The notes below the pieces were generated by a model that saw nothing but the letters and a program-made list of their open reading frames with translations, ran no database searches and was not told the origin of the DNA. A stretch of DNA of 10,814 nucleotides from Pseudomonadota bacterium (GTDB lineage: Bacteria > Pseudomonadota > Gammaproteobacteria > Steroidobacterales > Steroidobacteraceae). This document shows positions 7,698 to 10,814 of this stretch, in pieces (the first letter of the stretch is position 1; each line of letters begins with the position of its first letter). The DNA lies in assembly GCA_016703895.1 (NCBI GenBank), contig JADJBE010000021.1:1-10814 (forward strand), written 5' to 3'. Made by a program: the position numbers and the translations under genes.

Positions 7698-10685
7698 ATG
7701 CCAGTCCAGTTCCTCACTTCCGAACAACGCGCTAATTATGGCCGCTATGTTGGCGACCCAAATACCGATGAGTTGACCCGCTATTTCCATTTGGACGACG
7801 CTGACCACGCGGTGATCGGCGTCAAACGTGGCGACCATAATCGGCTTGGCTTTGCGCTACAACTTGCCACCGCACGCTTTCTGGGCACCTTTCTTGAAGA
7901 CCCCCTGGAAGTGCCCAGCGTTGTGATGCAAACCCTCGCACGACAATTGCACGTCGCGAATCTTGATGATCTACCGCGCTACCGAATTGCAAAGCAAAGG
8001 TGGGAGCACACAGCGGAAATCCGGTTGCAATATGGGTTCTGCGATTGGACTGAACCCGCTGTAGGTTTCCGCCTAGCCCGGTGGCTCTATGCCTTGTGCT
8101 GGACCGGCACTGACCGGCCCGGGATGCTGTTTGAGCGCGCGACGACCTGGATGTTGGCGCACAAGGTAATTCTGCCGGGCTGCACGACCCTCGAACGTTT
8201 CATCGCTCGCTTGCGCAGCCGCGTCGAAAATCGGCTGTGGGAACTGCTTGGGCGAGGTATCACGAACGAGCAGCGAACTCGCCTGGAGGACCTGCTGACA
8301 GTGCCTCCGCAAGGTCGCAGTTCGTGTCTCGATAGACTGCGCTCAGGACCGGTGCGTGTTAGTGGACGCTCCCTCGTGAACGCAATCAACCGCCTGCAGA
8401 CCGTGCGCGAATTGGGCATCAAACTGCCGGCGACCGGCGTGCCGCCTGGCCGACTCGCCTCGCTTGCGCGCTTTGCTGGCGCCGCCAAGGTCACAGCTAT
8501 CAGCCGCTTGCCGCCAGTGCGTCGTCTGGCAACTCTGGTCGCTTTCATCCACTGCCTTGAGGCGACCGCGCTCGATGACGTGGTCGAAGTGCTTGACGTA
8601 TTGCTCCACGAGTTTTTCAATAACGCCGTCAAAGCAGACAAGAAGGCGCGGTTGCGTGGAATTAAGGATCTCGACCAGGCTGCCACCGTGTTGGCGATGG
8701 CCTGCCGAACTTTGCTCGATCCGGCGCTCGCTGATAGAGATCCGCTTGAAACAGTGTTCGCGCGCATTCCACGCGAGTTGCTGACGCAAGCGCTGGAGAG
8801 TGTCGAGTCGTTAGTGCGCCCGCCAGACGATGTGTATTACCTCGAACTGGAGGCGCGCTACCGCGCCGTGAGGGTTTTCCTGCCGACTCTTCTGCAGCAC
8901 ATCCGATTCGGCGCCAGCCCTGCGGGTGAGGCTGTCGTCGCTGGCTTTGATTGGCTGCGAACTCACGAGATGCGTGACAAGTCAGAACCGCAGGCACCAC
9001 GGAACGTGATAACCAAACCGTGGCAGCGACACGTTTTTCGCGAGGACGGCAGCGTCGACCCTCGTGCCTACACATTTTGTGTGCTTGATGGACTGCGCAA
9101 GGGGCTGCGTCGCCGAGATATCTTCGTTAGCCCAAGTTGGCGTTATGCCGATCCGCGCGCCGGGTTGCTTACGGGCGCTGAATGGGAAGCCACGCGTCCC
9201 ATCATTTGTCGCCGCCTTGGACTGTCTCCCGAGCCGGCACCAGCTTTGGCCGCGCTGAGCGCAGAATTGGACCAAACTTACCTTGCTGTGGCCGCTCGCC
9301 TGGCCAACAATCCGGCGGTTCGGTTCGAGACCGTGGGCGATAAGAAAGAACTGGTCTTGAGTCCATTGGACAAACTGGAGGAACCAGAGTCATTGGTGGC
9401 GCTCCGGGAGGCAGTTGCAACCAGGCTGCCAGAAGTCGATCTGCCGGAAATCCTGTTAGAGATATCCGCCCGCACTGGCTTCACTGACGCCTTCACCCAT
9501 CTCACCGAGCGCACTGCACGGGCGAAGGACCTGACCACCAGCCTGTGTGCAGTGTTGCTGGCCGAGGCCTGCAACACCGGCCCTGAACCGTTGATCCGTG
9601 ATGACGTTCCAGCGCTGCGGCGCGAGCGGCTGGCCTGGGTCATTCAAAATTACCTGCGCGACGACACCCACGTCGCCGCCAATGCAATACTGGTGGCCGC
9701 GCAGAGCCGGATTCGGTTGGCACAAGCCTTGGGCGGGGGTGAAGTGGCGTCGGCCGATGGGCTGCGCTTTGTAGTGCCGGTTCGCACCGTACACGCCGGC
9801 TCCAATCCCAAATACTTCGGCTACGGCCGGGGGGTCACTTGGTACAATCTCCTATCCGACCAGTGCTCAGGATTGAACGGCATCACCGTGCCCGGCACTC
9901 TGCGTGACAGCCTGATCTTGTTGGCCGTCGTTTTGGAACAGCAAACGGAACTCCACCCAACGAAAATTATGACAGACACCGGTGCCTACAGTGATGTTGT
10001 ATTCGGGCTGTTTCGATTGCTGGGCTACCGATTCAGCCCGCGTCTAGCCGACATCGGCGGCACACGTTTTTGGCGTATTAATCCGCACGCCGACTATGGT
10101 GAGTTCAACGCTATCTCACGGCATCGCGTGCCCCTTGGCCGAATGGAGGCGAATTGGGATGACTTCTTGCGCCTCGCCGGCTCTCTAATACTCGGCCGAA
10201 TACCCGCAACGGGCATAATGCGCACCTTGCAGGTGGGGGACCAGCCGACGGAATTGGCAATGGCGCTGTTGGATTTCGGTCGGATCGATAAGACTCTCCA
10301 CACCCTGACCTACATTGATGACGAGAACCGGCGCCGATCAACCTTGATACAACTAAACCGCACCGAAGGGCGCCACAGCCTGGCGCGCGATGTATTCCAC
10401 GGCAAGCGTGGTGAGCTGCGCCAACGTTACCGCGAGGGACAGGAGGACCAGTTGGGGGCCCTCGGTCTTGTGGTCAACATCATCGTGTTGTGGAACACGA
10501 TTTACATGGACGCTGCACTCGAGCAGTTGCGGCAGGAAGGATACCCCGTCCTGGATGAGGATGTCGCGCGGTTGTCACCCTTCGGTCATGAGCACATAAA
10601 TCTATTGGGGCGATACACATTTGCGGTACCTGAGGCGGTCACTCGGGGCGAGTTGCGACCATTGCGCAATCCCAAGGAAGCTTAA
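7698..10685 (+). CDS. tnpA: TnpA transposase, Tn3 family (DDE)
   Basis: A full-length 995-aa transposase; Tn3-family TnpA proteins are about 960-1,010 aa. The N-terminus MPVQFLTSEQRANYGRY belongs to the DUF4158-type DNA-binding part (about residues 1-165), which recognises the 38-bp ends. The C-terminal half is the Tn3-type DDE catalytic domain. The triad by motif and spacing is Asp687 (ASADGLRF), Asp760 (IMTDTGAYSD) and Glu890 (LNRTEGRHSLAR). The 73 and 130 residue spacings agree with what I recall for Tn3 and Tn4430. The conserved segment YREGQEDQLGALGLVVNIIV, then LWNTIYMDAALEQLR, is present. It catalyses replicative transposition giving a cointegrate. Start ATG at 7698 with GGTGA upstream. 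The TAA stop (10683-10685) lies inside the proximal right repeat, mirroring tnpR at the other end. No frameshift or lost key residue is seen, so it is probably active. Confidence 0.97.
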   Translation: MPVQFLTSEQRANYGRYVGDPNTDELTRYFHLDDADHAVIGVKRGDHNRLGFALQLATARFLGTFLEDPLEVPSVVMQTLARQLHVANLDDLPRYRIAKQRWEHTAEIRLQYGFCDWTEPAVGFRLARWLYALCWTGTDRPGMLFERATTWMLAHKVILPGCTTLERFIARLRSRVENRLWELLGRGITNEQRTRLEDLLTVPPQGRSSCLDRLRSGPVRVSGRSLVNAINRLQTVRELGIKLPATGVPPGRLASLARFAGAAKVTAISRLPPVRRLATLVAFIHCLEATALDDVVEVLDVLLHEFFNNAVKADKKARLRGIKDLDQAATVLAMACRTLLDPALADRDPLETVFARIPRELLTQALESVESLVRPPDDVYYLELEARYRAVRVFLPTLLQHIRFGASPAGEAVVAGFDWLRTHEMRDKSEPQAPRNVITKPWQRHVFREDGSVDPRAYTFCVLDGLRKGLRRRDIFVSPSWRYADPRAGLLTGAEWEATRPIICRRLGLSPEPAPALAALSAELDQTYLAVAARLANNPAVRFETVGDKKELVLSPLDKLEEPESLVALREAVATRLPEVDLPEILLEISARTGFTDAFTHLTERTARAKDLTTSLCAVLLAEACNTGPEPLIRDDVPALRRERLAWVIQNYLRDDTHVAANAILVAAQSRIRLAQALGGGEVASADGLRFVVPVRTVHAGSNPKYFGYGRGVTWYNLLSDQCSGLNGITVPGTLRDSLILLAVVLEQQTELHPTKIMTDTGAYSDVVFGLFRLLGYRFSPRLADIGGTRFWRINPHADYGEFNAISRHRVPLGRMEANWDDFLRLAGSLILGRIPATGIMRTLQVGDQPTELAMALLDFGRIDKTLHTLTYIDDENRRRSTLIQLNRTEGRHSLARDVFHGKRGELRQRYREGQEDQLGALGLVVNIIVLWNTIYMDAALEQLRQEGYPVLDEDVARLSPFGHEHINLLGRYTFAVPEAVTRGELRPLRNPKEA

Positions 10686-10718
10686 CTGGGTTTTACGTTC
10701 CATTGCTCCTCAACATGC
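10681..10718 (-). repeat. Proximal right-end repeat overlapping the tnpA stop
   Basis: This segment begins CTTAACTGGGTTTTACGTTC and continues CATTGCTCCTCAACATGC. It matches the reverse complement of the left repeat at 29 of 38 positions, 26 of 29 in the inner part. The outermost bases do not keep the CCCC that should close a Tn3-family end, and the flank 10719-10723 (caaac) does not repeat the predicted target duplication agctc. It is either a decayed former end or an extra transposase-binding site. Confidence 0.8.
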
Positions 10719-10787
10719 CAAACGAACGGTCTGCAGAACTTGAAAAACTTGCAGTTGTCTGGGGCGTCGCCAACTTTTCGAAAAGTC
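10719..10787. other. 69-bp spacer between the two right-end repeats
   Basis: No gene is seen. It contains a perfect 14-bp palindrome, ACTTTTCGAAAAGT (10773-10786), directly before the distal repeat. A similar TCGAAAGTCCTTA sequence precedes the Tn501-type repeat at 317, so this may be an inner-flank feature of Tn3-family ends. Confidence 0.45.
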
Positions 10788-10814
10788 CTTAACGGAGTTT
10801 GCGTTCCCTGCTCC
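10788..10814 (-). repeat. Distal right terminal repeat, cut by the window edge
   Basis: The visible 27 bases begin CTTAACGGAGTTTGCG and end TTCCCTGCTCC. They match the reverse complement of the left repeat with 26 identities, one mismatch and two 1-base gaps. They keep GGAG and TTTGCG, which the proximal repeat has lost, so this is the better candidate for the active right end. About 11 more bases, ending CCCC, are expected beyond the window. Confidence 0.85.

Larger units (their letters stand above)
6981..10814. mobile_element. Tn3-family transposon with only tnpR and tnpA (right end cut by window)
   Basis: The order is left 38-bp repeat (6981-7018), tnpR on the minus strand, res region, tnpA on the plus strand, then right-end repeats. 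The divergent tnpR/tnpA layout with res between them is that of Tn3/gamma-delta rather than Tn21. Transposition is replicative: TnpA makes a cointegrate and TnpR resolves it at res. No cargo gene is present. The element interrupts the rhs gene. The predicted 5-bp target duplication is agctc (6976-6980); it is not found after 10718, so the real right boundary is probably just beyond 10814, through the distal repeat. Size would be about 3.85 kb with the distal end, or 3,738 bp if the proximal repeat is the end. Confidence 0.9.

Overview
This is an accessory, mobile-DNA-rich window with G+C of roughly 60% by eye. It most likely comes from a Gram-negative environmental bacterium. The Tn3-family transposon and the Tn501-type end fit Proteobacteria, but such elements travel widely, and the giant YD-repeat protein is equally at home in Myxococcota, Planctomycetota, Acidobacteriota and similar groups. 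No housekeeping gene is present to settle the host.

Layout. (1) Bases 1-354 hold the 5' part of a minus-strand rhs/YD-repeat gene. It runs off the left edge and abuts a 38-bp Tn3-family terminal repeat of the Tn501/Tn1721 type (317-354), with the rhs sequence on the inner side of that repeat. (2) Bases 355-466 are non-coding and contain a perfect 21-bp-arm hairpin (375-423). (3) Bases 467-832 encode a 121-aa TPR-like protein on the minus strand, overlapping the stop of the large gene by one base (TGATG). (4) Bases 832-6980 are a giant rhs/YD-repeat gene on the minus strand, about 2,050 codons. It has three non-YD inserts in the core and a variable C-terminal tip made of a hydrophobic Gly/Ala segment, a Pro/Gly linker and a Cys-rich end. 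(5) From 6981 to the right edge lies a Tn3-family transposon with no cargo: left terminal repeat, tnpR (minus), a 123-bp res/promoter region, tnpA (plus), then two successive right-end-like repeats (10681-10718 and 10788-10814, the latter cut by the window).

How it fits together. The rhs tip gene and the overlapping small gene look like a polymorphic-toxin/immunity-type pair, though neither function is proven. The transposon has inserted into the 5' part of rhs. The 1-270 copy shows what the uninterrupted gene looks like and places the insertion exactly at 6980/6981. The two rhs copies are about 93% identical over 270 bp, with synonymous-only substitutions in the first ~190 bases, so both were maintained as genes. 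The large copy has since gained a 1-base deletion (run of A at 6875-6877) that makes a premature TAA. It is therefore broken twice at its 5' end while the remaining ~2,000 codons are open.

The long plus-strand ORFs antisense to rhs (for example 3124-5676) are shadows of the biased rhs coding sequence and are not annotated.
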